Assembly: GCF_022458985.1 (NCBI RefSeq) | Contig: NC_061778.1 | Coordinates: 3,737,501-3,801,500, forward strand | Direction of reading: 5' to 3' | Length of the DNA: 64,000 nucleotides | From: Mugil cephalus | Lineage: Eukaryota > Chordata > Actinopteri > Mugiliformes > Mugilidae | Shown here: in pieces, positions 51,696 to 61,892 of the stretch | How the letters are laid out: every line of letters begins with the position of its first letter | Position numbering within the stretch: position 1 is the first letter of the stretch | Position numbers and translations under genes: made by a program | The notes under the pieces: generated by a model | Database searches by the model: none | Told to the model about the DNA's origin: nothing | The model's input: the letters and a program-made list of their open reading frames with translations, nothing else

Positions 51696-52436
51696 TTAGA
51701 TATATCGTCCAGCAGAGTATGTGGGTGGTACTGCATATGGTTTGTTGGGTATGTATGAACCGGTCCCTGTGTATGTTACATTGGATGGAGGAGCATAGAC
51801 GGGCTGGTACGACACCGGGTTCGCTGTGTAAGGGTACACCGGTCCTGGTGGGTATCCTGGATACGTGGGTCTTTGAGGAGGACAGGAAGTGGTGAGGATG
51901 ATCCCACCGACCAGAAGAAGCGCAGTAGTGCCCCAACCGATGTAGATGGCCGCTCCCAGCTCCCTCTTCTGGGTCTCAATGATCACGGGGTTCTGGAAAT
52001 CGGTGATGGTGACGGCCGCCGACCAGGTGACGGGGATGAGGACGAGGATGGCGCCCGTGATGATGAGGCAGCCGCTGATGATCACCACGTTGGCTTTTGA
52101 CGTCTCGTTCTTCAGGCAGCTGGTACACCTGGCTCCGATGAACGAGATCATGAAGCCGACGAAGATGAAGATGAGGGAGATGATGACCAGGGCCCTCGCG
52201 GCCTGCAGGTCGTTGGACAGCCTCAGCACGGAGTCGTTCAGCTGGCACTGCATCTGCCCGGTGCTCTGCGTCACGCAGTTCATCCACAGACCATCCCACA
52301 CTATCTGCCCCGTCACGATGTTGGCTCCGATGAAGGACGTCACCCGCCACATGGGGATGCCGCAGGTCACCGCCGTCCCAATGAAGCCTATGAAGCTTAT
52401 GACCTGACCTGCTATTTCCTTGCCAACCCTCCCCAT
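51696..52436 (-). CDS. Claudin 7 of the cluster, 246 aa, with a Tyr/Pro-rich cytoplasmic tail
   Basis: Single-exon claudin starting MGRVGKEIAGQVISFIGFIG. The first loop has WDGLWMNC then GQMQC; the second is ITDFQNPVIIETQKRELG. Membrane segments are in the usual places. The cytoplasmic tail is about 60 residues, longer than in its neighbours, and rich in Tyr and Pro (TYPGYPPGPVYPYTANP, YAPPSNVTYTGTG), ending TYSAGRYI; a hydrophobic last residue could still bind a PDZ domain. The conserved ATG context and the lack of upstream claudin-like codons fix the start. Its last about 111 coding bases were copied twice into the tandem array to its left. It is a different claudin subtype from A-C; the number is unknown to me. 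Confidence 0.93.
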   Translation of the reverse strand: MGRVGKEIAGQVISFIGFIGTAVTCGIPMWRVTSFIGANIVTGQIVWDGLWMNCVTQSTGQMQCQLNDSVLRLSNDLQAARALVIISLIFIFVGFMISFIGARCTSCLKNETSKANVVIISGCLIITGAILVLIPVTWSAAVTITDFQNPVIIETQKRELGAAIYIGWGTTALLLVGGIILTTSCPPQRPTYPGYPPGPVYPYTANPVSYQPVYAPPSNVTYTGTGSYIPNKPYAVPPTYSAGRYI

Positions 52437-52859
52437 GGTGAAGAGGCTTCGTCCGCGGCAGGAGAGCGATCAGTTTCCAGCGTTCAGTTCTGGTTCCCTC
52501 TCGGAGTGATCCGTCTCTCTGTCACCTTGTTGTTTGTCGGAGAATGCGAAGGAGGAGCTCTGAGCAGTTGTCAGGTGAGTTCCTCCGGCTCAACTAGATT
52601 CTTGTGAGAGCTGGAGGAGGGGCAAAACCTTTAAGACAATGCCTTGAAAAAACAGCACTTTCATATGCAGATTTGCTGCGTTGGGTGGAGTTCCTGAAAG
52701 CAACGAATCAAATTACTTCTGTTTTGGGTTTTAAGAAAAAGTTAAATTTAACACTGTGTTGGCTGGAAATTAAAATATAGATGAAACAACTTTAGATTAG
52801 ATCAAATAATCACTGTTAATGAGATCACTTTTTTCTTTTCTTTGTTTTAACTTTAGTGT

Positions 52860-53130
52860 AATAATTATTATTAGAAAACCTTTATTTGTCCTGTAATGGA
52901 GAAATTGTAGTTTGCAACAGCATATATAGGGACAGAAAAATAACAAGGGTAAAGAGTGAAACTGTATAAAAGATAAATAATAAGATAAAATATATAAGTT
53001 TGGGCAAATATACCGTAATTTAATTGCACAGATAATGATTGTGGGATATTGCACAGAGGTTGTACACAGTACAAAGTAAATAGTGAATCGTGAAAGTGAG
53101 TAAAAAAATAGCACAATATTCTAGATGGTG
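52860..53130 (-). mobile_element. Retroposon 3' end remnant (minus orientation)
   Basis: CTTTATTTGTCCTGTAATGG followed by AGAAATTGTAG resembles the reverse complement of a common fish retroposon tail. It continues with AAGATAAATAATAAGATAAA and ATTGCACAGAGG-type motifs. No coding capacity remains. Confidence 0.4.
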
Positions 53131-53435
53131 AGAATGCAAGAGAATAAAGAGCCTTTAAGATTTATTGTATCAGCTGCACATGGGAACAATAGTCATTATT
53201 CTTTTCATTTAGAAAGAAAAAATGTTGCTGCATTAATTGTAAAAGTAGCTTGTTTAGTCTCCTAATTATAGTTTGCAGCCAAGGTTTTTAAAATACAACT
53301 AGAGCAAAATTATGATTCACAAGATACAAAAAGACAAAAAAAATCCTTTAGCTTGGACGCCTCTTGTCCCCAGGAAGTTGCTGGGAAACAGTCGTGCAGC
53401 GGATGAATGCCAGAGACAACAAGTCTGCACCAAAA

Positions 53436-53710
53436 CTAGGATACAACACTTTATCAGCTCTAAGCACAGGAGGAGTTCGTTTACGCACTGAAAACAATCT
53501 CATTAATGGAGTAACAGAAAATGCAAGTGATACTTTTCGCTTTGCATTAAGACAAAATACCCACTACTTCCCAGGACAGATGCCTTTGTTGGGTACAAAA
53601 AGGTGATAATAGACATTACTCTGTTACCTGATACTGCACTACCTGTTACTACCTGTTAGTTCTTACACACCCAACTCTTAGTTATGTCATATTTATTCAA
53701 GGTTTTAAAA
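53436..53710. repeat. Duplicated non-coding block, copy 1 (others at about 55062-55350 and 56921-57230)
   Basis: The three copies share GAGGAGTT..., AACAATCTCATTAATGGAGT-like, GCAAGTGATACTTTT, GCCTTTGTTGGGTACAAA and ACATCCAACTCTTAGTTAATG-like motifs. Copies 2 and 3 lie upstream of D and E. Copy 1 has no claudin on its left, so it marks a lost unit. Confidence 0.75.
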
Positions 53711-54038
53711 GAACTTTTAAGTAACAAAGAAAAGGTATATAAAAGAGATGTCACATGGGGAATTTTTCCAATTGAATGATGCGAAAAATTGTGCATCTCT
53801 AACAGAGCCCATTACAATTAAATCCAAAGATGGTAAAACAAATCCACATGGTTTATGATTTGATGATAATGACGAATTATAAAGCAGTTACTGGTGAGTA
53901 TAGAGTCATTAAAAACCTTCTTTTATAGTATAATGAGGATTTATACGTCTTGTCTTATCATTCCCTTTGAATGATATTCAATTCTTTAATTATATACTTC
54001 ATATAGGATTAAACTGCGCAGTATATAAGAGTTTCACC

Positions 54039-54638
54039 TCATGTCTTCTTCCTGAAGACTCTTTTATCTTGATTTTGAAAAACAACAAACATAATTATTT
54101 GTGCACCACCCAGGATTTGAAGTGCTGCCGAGCCCCAACCGATGTAAAGGGCGACTCCCAGCTCCCTCCTCTGGGCGTTGGTGAGGAGGGGGTTGTAGAA
54201 ATCCCTGATGATGGTGTAGGCAGACCAGGACACGGGGACGAGAACCAGAACACCGGCAATGATGAAGACAATTCCAGCTGCGATGGCCACTTTGGCTTTG
54301 GACGATGGGTCCTTCGCAAAATTGGTGCACTTTCCCCCAGCGATGCCCAGCAGGATCCCCATAGCGGACAAGATGATGGCGATGACCACGAGAGCCCTGG
54401 CGGCCTGGAGGTCTGGAGGCAGAGCCAGCAGGGAGTCGTAGATCTTGCACTGCACCTGGCCTGTGATATACACCACACAGCTCATCCACAGGCCCTCCCA
54501 GAGGACCTGCGCCGTCACAATGTTGGGTCCAGTGAAGGCCGTGACCTTCCATTTTGGCAGGGTGCACACAATGATGGTCCCCAGAAATCCAACGACGGGC
54601 AGGGCGAAGCCCAGGATCTGTCGTACCATTGACACCAT
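54039..54638 (-). pseudogene. Claudin D, C-terminus deleted and replaced; probable degenerate copy (199 aa frame)
   Basis: Starts [20 protein letters not shown] and keeps the signature WEGLWMSC then GQVQC, so it is related to A-C and E. It aligns to them until the middle of the fourth membrane segment (ALQILGGA). There a deletion of about 480 bases relative to E joins the coding region to what was 3' flank, giving [20 protein letters not shown]. The CPP motif, cytoplasmic tail and PDZ-binding end are gone, and so is the original poly(A) region. Odd residues elsewhere (CTLPKW, FTGPNI, CVVYITG) suggest relaxed constraint. Its TATA-like box is changed (CCTTATCACTG). An expressed short form cannot be excluded, because the fourth hydrophobic segment remains about 18 residues long. 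Confidence 0.7.
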
Positions 54639-54743
54639 GGTGAAGTTGCTTGGAGGTGAATGAAGTAGAGAAGTAGAAGGTCTGAGAGGCAGGTCAGCCT
54701 TGGCTGTAAATAAATGAATGAAGACGGCGGCACGCTGACTTCA

Positions 54744-54751
54744 GTGATAAG
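54744..54751 (-). promoter_or_regulatory. Degraded TATA-like site of claudin D (same in E at 56614-56621)
   Basis: At the position of the A-C box GCTTATAACTGAAGTCAG, copies D and E read CCTTATCACTGAAGTCAG. The flanks are conserved but the box itself has lost the TATAA core. Confidence 0.4.
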
Positions 54752-55505
54752 GAGGCCTTCCTTGAAGGTCTAGTCAGACCATCATCTGGAAAAGCTTGAA
54801 GAGTCTTCGCATTCCTCATGCAGAGAATGATCTGCCAGAACTGATTAGTGGGAAATCAGGTTCTGTCATAGGTTTCATGTTTAAAAATAAACAACAACAT
54901 GGGCGGAGTTTCACCGTGTGTCAAAGGCCATTTTACTGCAATCATCCCCATTTGTCCATCTAACAGTTTCAGGAATTGATTTGCATGAGATGAGCATGGG
55001 AATTAGCATTATTTGTTTGAATCATAATCTTTAATAATGTCTAAACTGTAGGATGTCGTGCATGAGAACCGGGATACAAGACGCGTTCTGGTTAAAACAC
55101 TTTATGAACTCTAAGCAGAGGAGGAGTTATGGCTTGTTCATGCACTGAAAACAATCTCGTTTATGGAATGACAGAATGTGCAAGTGATACTTTTCACTTT
55201 GCATTAAGACAAAATACCCACTACTTCCCATGACAGATGCCTTTGTTGGGTACAAACTAGCTGATAATAAATATTTCTTTGTTACCTGATACTGCACTAA
55301 CACTTGTTCTTACACATCCAACTCTTAGTTAATGTCATATTTATTCAAGGTTTGCACGATATTCAATTCTGTAATTATATACTTCATATAGGATTAAACT
55401 GTGCAGTATATAAGAGTTTCACCTCATGTCTTCTTCCTGAAGACTCTTTGATTTTGATTTTGAAAAACAACAAACGTCATTATTCATGTGTTGATAAAAA
55501 AAAAC

Positions 55506-55511
55506 TTTATT
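55506..55511 (-). promoter_or_regulatory. Candidate AATAAA poly(A) signal of claudin E
   Basis: TTTATT on the plus strand in AAAACTTTATTTACATTTTC. The same context occurs past claudin 11 at 61509-61514. Confidence 0.5.
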
Positions 55512-55832
55512 TACATTTTCAGACCAGCATAAAACACGGTTTAAAATGTAATTGTTAGCTAAAAACAGTGCATCAAAGTTAATGTTGTTCCAGGTGAAAG
55601 TACACGCCATCTTTTTTACTCCTACTCATCACACCTTTTTTTTTTTTTTTTTTGTCTCAGGAAACATTGACAGGTTTTTTTGGGAGTGGCACACATCTCT
55701 CCTCCTGAGCTTGATGCAGCAAATCTTGAAATGCTGTAACTCAACCGTCAGCCGTAAAATCACTGTAACATCATTCAAACCATACTTAATGTGGCAGCGT
55801 GAATCAGATTCATGTGACACCAGGTGTTTGCA

Positions 55833-56507
55833 TCAAGACTGCTTTGAGTCTTTTTGTTGTTGTCTCCTCCTCCGACGCACTGTGCGTGATGTGCTGGTGG
55901 CTGTGGACCGGGCACCGGTGTACTTCACTGGATGCTCAGGACTCTCTTTAGGCGGGCAAGAGATGCAGAAGAGGGCACCACCCAAGATTTGAAGCGCTGC
56001 CGAGCCCCAACCGATGTAGAGGGCAGCTCCCAGCTCCCTCCTCTGGGTGTTGGTCGAGGGGGGGTATGAATCCCTGATGATTGTGTACGCAGACCAGCAC
56101 GCGGGGACGAGAACCAGAACACCGGCTACGATGAAGACAATTCCAGCGGCGAGGGCCACTTTGGCTTTGGACGATGGGTCCTTCACAAAGTTGGTGCACT
56201 TTCCCCCAGCGATGCCCAGCAGGATCCCCATAGCGGACCCGATGATGGCAATGACCACGAGAACCCTGGCGGCCTGGAGGTCCAGAGGCAGAGCAGCAGG
56301 AGAAGCATATTCTTTGCACTGCAGCTGGCCTGTGCTCTGCACCACGCAGACCACCCACAGACCTTCCCAGATGATCTGAGCTACCACAGCGTCAGCTCCG
56401 ATGAAGAGTGTGGTCTTCCATATTGGCATGTCGCACACCAAGATGGTCCCCATAAATCCGACGACGGCGAGGGCGAAGCCCAGGATCTGTCGTACCATTG
56501 ACACCAT
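55833..56507 (-). CDS. Claudin E, rapidly diverging claudin with an Arg-rich extended tail, 224 aa
   Basis: Single-exon claudin related to A-C ([40 protein letters not shown]). The signature is complete: WEGLWVVC then GQLQC. The first loop is strongly altered (CDMPIWKTTLFIGADAVVAQ; CKEYASPAALPLD) and the second loop is shortened (IRDSYPPSTNTQRRELG in place of [18 protein letters not shown]). After STATS the normal RAYV-stop is missing and the frame continues as TSRTVRRRRRQQQKDSKQS. This tail is basic and has no PDZ-binding end. The tail DNA aligns with the 3' UTR after the stop of claudin 11. The frame is open and all membrane segments are present, so it may be functional with changed anchoring. 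It could also be an early pseudogene. Confidence 0.8.
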   Translation of the reverse strand: MVSMVRQILGFALAVVGFMGTILVCDMPIWKTTLFIGADAVVAQIIWEGLWVVCVVQSTGQLQCKEYASPAALPLDLQAARVLVVIAIIGSAMGILLGIAGGKCTNFVKDPSSKAKVALAAGIVFIVAGVLVLVPACWSAYTIIRDSYPPSTNTQRRELGAALYIGWGSAALQILGGALFCISCPPKESPEHPVKYTGARSTATSTSRTVRRRRRQQQKDSKQS

Positions 56508-58107
56508 GGTGAAGCCGCTTGGAGGTGAATGAAGTAGGGAAGTAGAAGGTCTGAGAGGCAGGTCAGCCTTGGCTGTAAATAAATGAATGAAGACGGCGGC
56601 ACGCTGACTTCAGTGATAAGGAGGCCTTCCTTGAAGGTGGAGTCAGACCATCCTCTGGAAAAGCTTGAAGAGGCTCCGCATTCCTCATGCAGAGAATGAT
56701 CTGCCAGAACTGATTAGTGGGAAATCAGGTTCTGTCAACGGCTTCACGTTTAAAGATAACCAACAACATGGGCGGAGTTTCACCGTGTGTCAAAGGCCAT
56801 TTTACTGCAATCGTCCCCATTTATTCATCCAACAGTTTCAGGAATTGATTTGCATGAGATGAGCATGGGGATTAGCATTATTTGTTTGAATCATAATCTT
56901 TAATAACATCTAAACTGTAGGATGTCGTGCATGAGAACCGGGATACAAGACGCGTTCTGGTTAAAACCATAAAGCCAATGGTTCAAACACAGGAGTTATG
57001 GCTTGTTTACGCACCGAGAACAATCTCATTAATGGAGAAACAGAAAGCGCAAGTGATACTTTTTGATTTGCGTTACGACAAAATACCCGATACTTCCCAT
57101 GACAGACGCCTTTGTTGGGTACAAACAAGCTGATAATAAACATTACTCTGTTACCTGATACTGCACTAACAACCACTCTACTTGTTCTTACACATCCAAC
57201 TCTTAGTTAATGTCATATTTATTCCAAGTTTTAAAAAACAGAAGATTAAAAACTTAATAAGAAAATTTAAGTAACAAAAAAGAGAACATTTCCATGAGGG
57301 AAATATCGCATAACACAAAACACTGGGGGATTTTTTTTCCTATCAAAGGAAGTGAAAAAGTGCATCTCTAACAGAGTTCATTAAAACTAAACGCACAAAC
57401 AGTTTATCAGCTCTTTATCCCTGGATTAATTTAATTATCTCAGTGTTTCTTCATCTTCATGATGCAAAGGTCTGATTTACACAGTAGAAAAGAGGAATCA
57501 TCCAGTAAGGATATCATTTATTTACAATATTAGTACATTACACGGTACACAAGCAAGTACAGGATTCATAAAACAAAACTTCTATGACAGATGCACACAG
57601 GATGCAGAGACACTGAATGTTACAAAGACAGACTTCCTTTTACTTGAGTTTTATAAATTTTTTTAAATGTCAATCACAATAATAACATGATACATCCTTT
57701 AAATCTGACTGAATATTTACAATGGTTGATTTTTAACAGTGATACATACAAATCGTAGTGATTCCTTAAGCAGCTGCAGCTTCAAAAATAAATTTAAAAA
57801 ACAACAAAAAAAAAAAAAACAGAAGAAAATTCATTCCATTTAATTGTGTGTCTACTCAACTCCAGGAGGGGGAGCAACTGAACAGCATCCAGCCGCTGTT
57901 CCATTAGTCTGACACACGTCTGCTGTGGGAAGGGTCACTTTGACAAAGAGCTGTGATTTAACTTCATATTTAATTTGCCTGTGAACATACGGCATGTCTA
58001 ATATATATATATAAGTTCATATAACATAATATATAATATAACACATATGTGTTTTAAAGTATCGGCTCCTACTGTTGCAGTCCCCACGACCTTGAGGCGT
58101 CCACATC
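56508..58107. other. E upstream region, block copy 3 and claudin 10 3' UTR
   Basis: Upstream of E come the degraded TATA site (56614-56621), the octamer (56848-56855) and duplicated block copy 3. Bases 57230-57400 resemble 53706-53840, the outer D 3' flank, so part of another unit remains. A plausible poly(A) signal for claudin 10 is at 57517-57522 on the minus strand. No gene is seen. Confidence 0.6.
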
Positions 58108-58740
58108 CTACACGTATTCTCTTGACGTGGACGCCGACTTCGGCGTGAATTTGGGTACGTAGTGCGGGTGCTCGTGTTTGGGGGGGCAGTTCCAGCACAG
58201 CAGGCCCCCTCCCATGAGCAGCAGCGCGGCGGCCGCCCAGCCGATGTACAGCGCCGACCCCAGCTCGTACCTCTGGGCTTCGACCAGCAGCGGGTTGTAG
58301 AAGTTGGTGACGATGGTGTTGGCGGACCAAGAGACGGGGATGAGGCAGAGCAGCCCGCAGATGATGAACAGAATCCCCGACGCGATGCTGGCCTTGGCCT
58401 TGGATCGCTCGTCCTCGATGCAGTTGGTGCATTTCCCGCCGGCGATCGCCAGGATGATCCCAAAGATCCCGACGATGATGGAGATGATGATCATGGCGCG
58501 GGCGGCCTGCAGGTCCTGCGGCAGAGCCAGCACGGAGTCGTACACCTTGCACTGCATCTGGCCCGTGCTCTGGACCACGCAGTTCATCCACATGCCCTGC
58601 CAGATGTTCTGGGCCGTGATGATGTTGGCGCCGATGAAGGCCGTGACCTTCCACGTGGGCAAGGCGCACACCACGACCACCAAGAGCCAGCCCAGCACGG
58701 CCATCAACAAACCCGTGATCTGAATCCCCTGAGAAACCAT
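58108..58740 (-). CDS. Claudin 10 of the cluster, claudin-3/4-like, 210 aa
   Basis: Single-exon claudin starting at ATG 58740 (MVSQGIQITGLLMAVLGWLL). The frame stays open 33 codons further upstream, but a TATA box lies within that stretch, so the downstream ATG is right. The first loop has WQGMWMNC then GQMQC (Gln and Met replace the usual Glu and Leu); the second is VTNFYNPLLVEAQRYELG. Membrane segments lie at about 8-28, 81-101, 117-137 and 161-181. The tail PPKHEHPHYVPKFTPKSAST is His-rich and ends SREYV, a PDZ-binding terminus. Position and spacing are independent of the A-E duplications. Confidence 0.95.
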   Translation of the reverse strand: MVSQGIQITGLLMAVLGWLLVVVVCALPTWKVTAFIGANIITAQNIWQGMWMNCVVQSTGQMQCKVYDSVLALPQDLQAARAMIIISIIVGIFGIILAIAGGKCTNCIEDERSKAKASIASGILFIICGLLCLIPVSWSANTIVTNFYNPLLVEAQRYELGSALYIGWAAAALLLMGGGLLCWNCPPKHEHPHYVPKFTPKSASTSREYV

Positions 58741-58805
58741 CTCGGCCGCCTCGGTCCTCGCGCAGAATGAAAGAAAATAAGAAGGAGCCGGGAAGCCGTC
58801 GCTCG

Positions 58806-58813
58806 TATTTATA
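58806..58813 (-). promoter_or_regulatory. TATA box of claudin 10
   Basis: The coding strand reads CCTATAAATACGAG, about 66 bases before the ATG. It predicts a short 5' UTR of roughly 35-40 bases. Confidence 0.65.
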
Positions 58814-61508
58814 GGCTGCTGCGTGAGAAGACGAGACAAGAGGCATGAGGGTATGTGATACCGCGGCCCTCATGCTCCCATTGGCTCGCAGCAGTTTACA
58901 CACAAACAGAAAGTCAGTGACCTTTACTGGTGCTGACCTGCAAGAATTTAGATTGAAGGTCACATTAAAAAAAAAAAAGAAGAAAGAAATAAAAAGCTGT
59001 TTGTCAGTCTGAAAATGTTAAATGTTTAGAAACAGAATCTAACCCGGTCCTTCAACCGCCCAAACAACCTACACTAAGTTTCATGAAGAATAATAATAAA
59101 AAAACTAAAAAAACAAGCTGTATATGAAATTTGAAGCTTGCAGAATTAGTGCTATGTGTGAGTTTTTACATGAACATGTGTGTGAGAGAGAAAGTTAAGT
59201 TTGCAGTATTTGCTCTATAACTAGGGGCAGTGTTTGACAGGGAATTACTCAGTGTTCACATCACTAAACAGCTGATCATTTTAGTCTGGGGGTCACAATG
59301 GACCAGAGAAGTACAAGTAAACTTGGACTTTAATAATCCACAAGGGAAATGAAGTGGTCACTTTAGCTTAGATGAGCCGTTATAGTTGGATAGACTGAAG
59401 TATAAAGTAAGTTCTGTAGATGAATCAGTTTGCTGGAGGATGAGCTCCTCTGCCTCTCTAGTGTTTGGTGTACAGATCCATTTGTTGATCCTACTCATGT
59501 CTTTGTTGCTGGTACTAATCACCCAAACAAACTACAGCAACAAACAACAGACTGGCAGAAATACTCTAGTAATCTTATCAAATGTTTACAACTATCCTTC
59601 AAAAAAAAAAATGATTAAGATTAGAGATCTAGATCAGACTGACTCACAGCACCAGGGCTCTAAAGTTTTTGATTTAGCTTGGAATGAGATATTTATTTTA
59701 CTTTTTACATGATTCATAAGCAAATATCCTGCAGAGTTCCTAGAGTGTAATAAACAACCATAGAGTGTTTATGGAGGGTATGTCTGTGACGTCACAGCCA
59801 GCGAAGTCTCCATGGTTACGGCCAAACGACAGTGACAGTTGAACATGGAGATTAGCAGCATCAGTTTGACTCTTAGGCTTTAATAGCGTCTAAACTGTAA
59901 AATTAATTAATGAAATGTGAAGAGTTGTTTTGCAATTGACTAAACCAACAGATTTGAAAAGTGTTCAGAAATATATTCTCTCCGACTGCCGAAGGAAATA
60001 GAAATAAACTGATCGCTGCATTACAGAGAAACAACTGGAATCCAGACACAGAAACCTGGTGTTGTGGTTCACATTAATTTATGCTGTATTTTTTGATTAA
60101 GTCAGACTTTAAATTACTTCTTAAGTTACGTCCTGGAGGGCTGTCAGGTAAGTTTGTGGATGTTGTTGTTTTGTCATATTTACGTCCCGACAGTAACTAT
60201 TTCAGTTCCAACAATAAATGACAATAAAACAATAAACTGAATATTTGCGATCACTCCTCTTCATCCTGTATGAATGACGTTACTTCTTAGTAAAGCTTTT
60301 AGCATCTTTCATTTAGCTACATTTGTCATAACTGAAATGACCTAAAACTAACTTAAACTAAGTGAAACTGAGTCTAGTCCATTTTTCCAAATCCACACTA
60401 GCTCGTATGGATCATTGTCGAGTCCATTTGTCCTTAATTTGATTTGATAATCCACATTTTCCCCCGGTCTCACTGACATATCTCACAGTTTCGGCCACTC
60501 AAAGGGGCGTGGCCCCAGGAGGCAGTGACGTCAGTGCATATCCTCTATTGTAAAACAATAATAATAATAAGAATAATAATAAGTCAGATAACGGACTTCC
60601 ACTTCCAGTTCTTCTTTGATGAGCGCACATTGTCGGGTATTTGTGGAAGGCGTGGTTACTGCGCTCCTATTTCACCTGGCAACCAGAAATACTATTTTCT
60701 GATTGGCTGATTGACCGCTGATATTTTCTGATTAATCTCTGATTGAAGCCGAGCATTCTGCTTTAGCCTCATGTATTCATAGATTACTAATCTCTGTGTT
60801 TGGCGAGTTTTAGCGTTTTTCGGCGTGAGAAATGTCACGTGTGGCGTGTAGCGTGAGAACTTATTGAAATGCGTGTGTCTGCCACCACGGAGGAACCTGC
60901 GTGTGCAAACGGAACAGGTCAGAAGAAGTTAGATGTTCCTCTGTCACGATGTTACGAACCCAGCTCGTTTAGGGGAAAGGGGAAGAAACACACACGATTT
61001 GATGGATGCAAATGAAATGTGTGTTTATTTTTTTAAGGACAATGTGCACTAAAATAAAGTGGAGCTTTTTGTTCCGTGACTACTGGGACGTATCACTGAC
61101 AAAACAAACAAAACATTATCTGACTACTCTTACAAAAAAACACACAAAGGATCAGCACCTGCTCTCCTGGTGTTTTTAAAGAATGGTAGAAAAACTCGGA
61201 CTAATTTCCCAAAGATGGTGGAACAAATGCGCACAGAGTTTTATAATTTTATGATTTGGTGATGATGACGAATTATAACTGTTACAGTTACTGATGAGTA
61301 TTAAGTGATTAAAACCCTTTTTAAAAATCGTCGTTTATAGTATAATGAAGATTTAGACATTTAACAATTGTCTTATTACTTCCTTTGCATGATATTCAAC
61401 TGTTTAATCTATTTCTCTATATATATATATATATATATAGGGTTAAACTGTGCAGCATATAAGAGTTTGAAAAACAACAGAATTATTTGTGTTGATTAAT
61501 AAAAAAAA

Positions 61509-61514
61509 CTTTAT
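61509..61514 (-). promoter_or_regulatory. Candidate AATAAA poly(A) signal of claudin 11
   Basis: TTTATT on the plus strand about 380 bases past the stop, in the context AACTTTATTTACATTTTCAG shared with claudin E. Confidence 0.5.
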
Positions 61515-61892
61515 TTACATTTTCAGACCAGCATAAAACACAGTTTGAAATGAAATTGTTAGCTAACAACAGATGAAATGAAAAGAAAATGATGTATAAA
61601 ATAATAACACAGTGCATCAAAGTTACACGTTAAACGTTGTTCCAGGTGAAAGAACATGCCGTGTCTTTTACTCCTACCGATCACACCTTTTTTTTTTTTT
61701 TTTTTGGACACATTGACAGGTTTTTTTTTTTTAGGTGTGGCACACGTCTCTTCTTCTGAGCTTGACGCAGCAAATCTTAAAATGCTGAAACTCAGCCGTA
61801 CCGAACGTGGCAGCGCGAATCAGATTCATGTCACACAAAGCGTTTTGCATAAAGTCCGTTTTGAGTCTCTGTGGCGTCATTCCCTCCCCTCC

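Larger units (their letters stand above)
45024..51806. repeat. Three-unit tandem duplication, about 2.26 kb per unit
   Basis: Units run 45024-47289, 47290-49546 and 49547-51806. Each holds a CA microsatellite, one claudin (A, B or C), its upstream region, and the 3' UTR plus the last about 111 coding bases of the neighbouring claudin 7. Both internal junctions read GAGCATACACAGGCTGGCAT and are identical, so the array arose from one breakpoint followed by unequal exchange. Units 2 and 3 share substitutions absent from unit 1 (for example TGGGCTTCGGTGAGG), so they separated last or were converted. Confidence 0.93.
52437..54038. other. Intergenic region between claudins 7 and D
   Basis: Holds the claudin 7 promoter region, a retroposon remnant at about 52860-53130, a first copy of a duplicated non-coding block (53436-53710), and the start of the D 3' flank. 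A short plus-strand open frame at 53364-53606 lies in the duplicated block and is not conserved between its copies. Confidence 0.6.
54639..55832. other. D upstream region, duplicated block copy 2 and E 3' flank
   Basis: From left to right: D promoter region with the octamer at 54979-54986, duplicated block at 55062-55350, then the 3' flank of E (55360-55832), which closely matches the 3' flank of claudin 11 at 61440-61892, including an AATAAA (minus) at 55506-55511. No gene is seen. Confidence 0.65.
58741..61892. other. Intergenic region between claudins 10 and 11
   Basis: Claudin 10 promoter, then AT-rich DNA with no recognised gene; an open frame at 59386-59712 shows no domain. ATA repeats are at 60557-60583 and a TA run at 61417-61438. 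From about 61245 onward the sequence is the 3' flank of claudin 11, shared with D and E, with an AATAAA (minus) at 61509-61514. Confidence 0.6.

Noticed and set aside
53364..53606. 80-codon plus-strand open frame
   Set aside because: It lies in a duplicated non-coding block and is broken in the other two copies.
58741..58839. 33-codon N-terminal extension of claudin 10
   Set aside because: The TATA box at 58806-58813 lies inside it, so this part is promoter and leader.
59386..59712. 108-codon plus-strand open frame
   Set aside because: AT-rich, no recognisable domain and no splice or promoter context.
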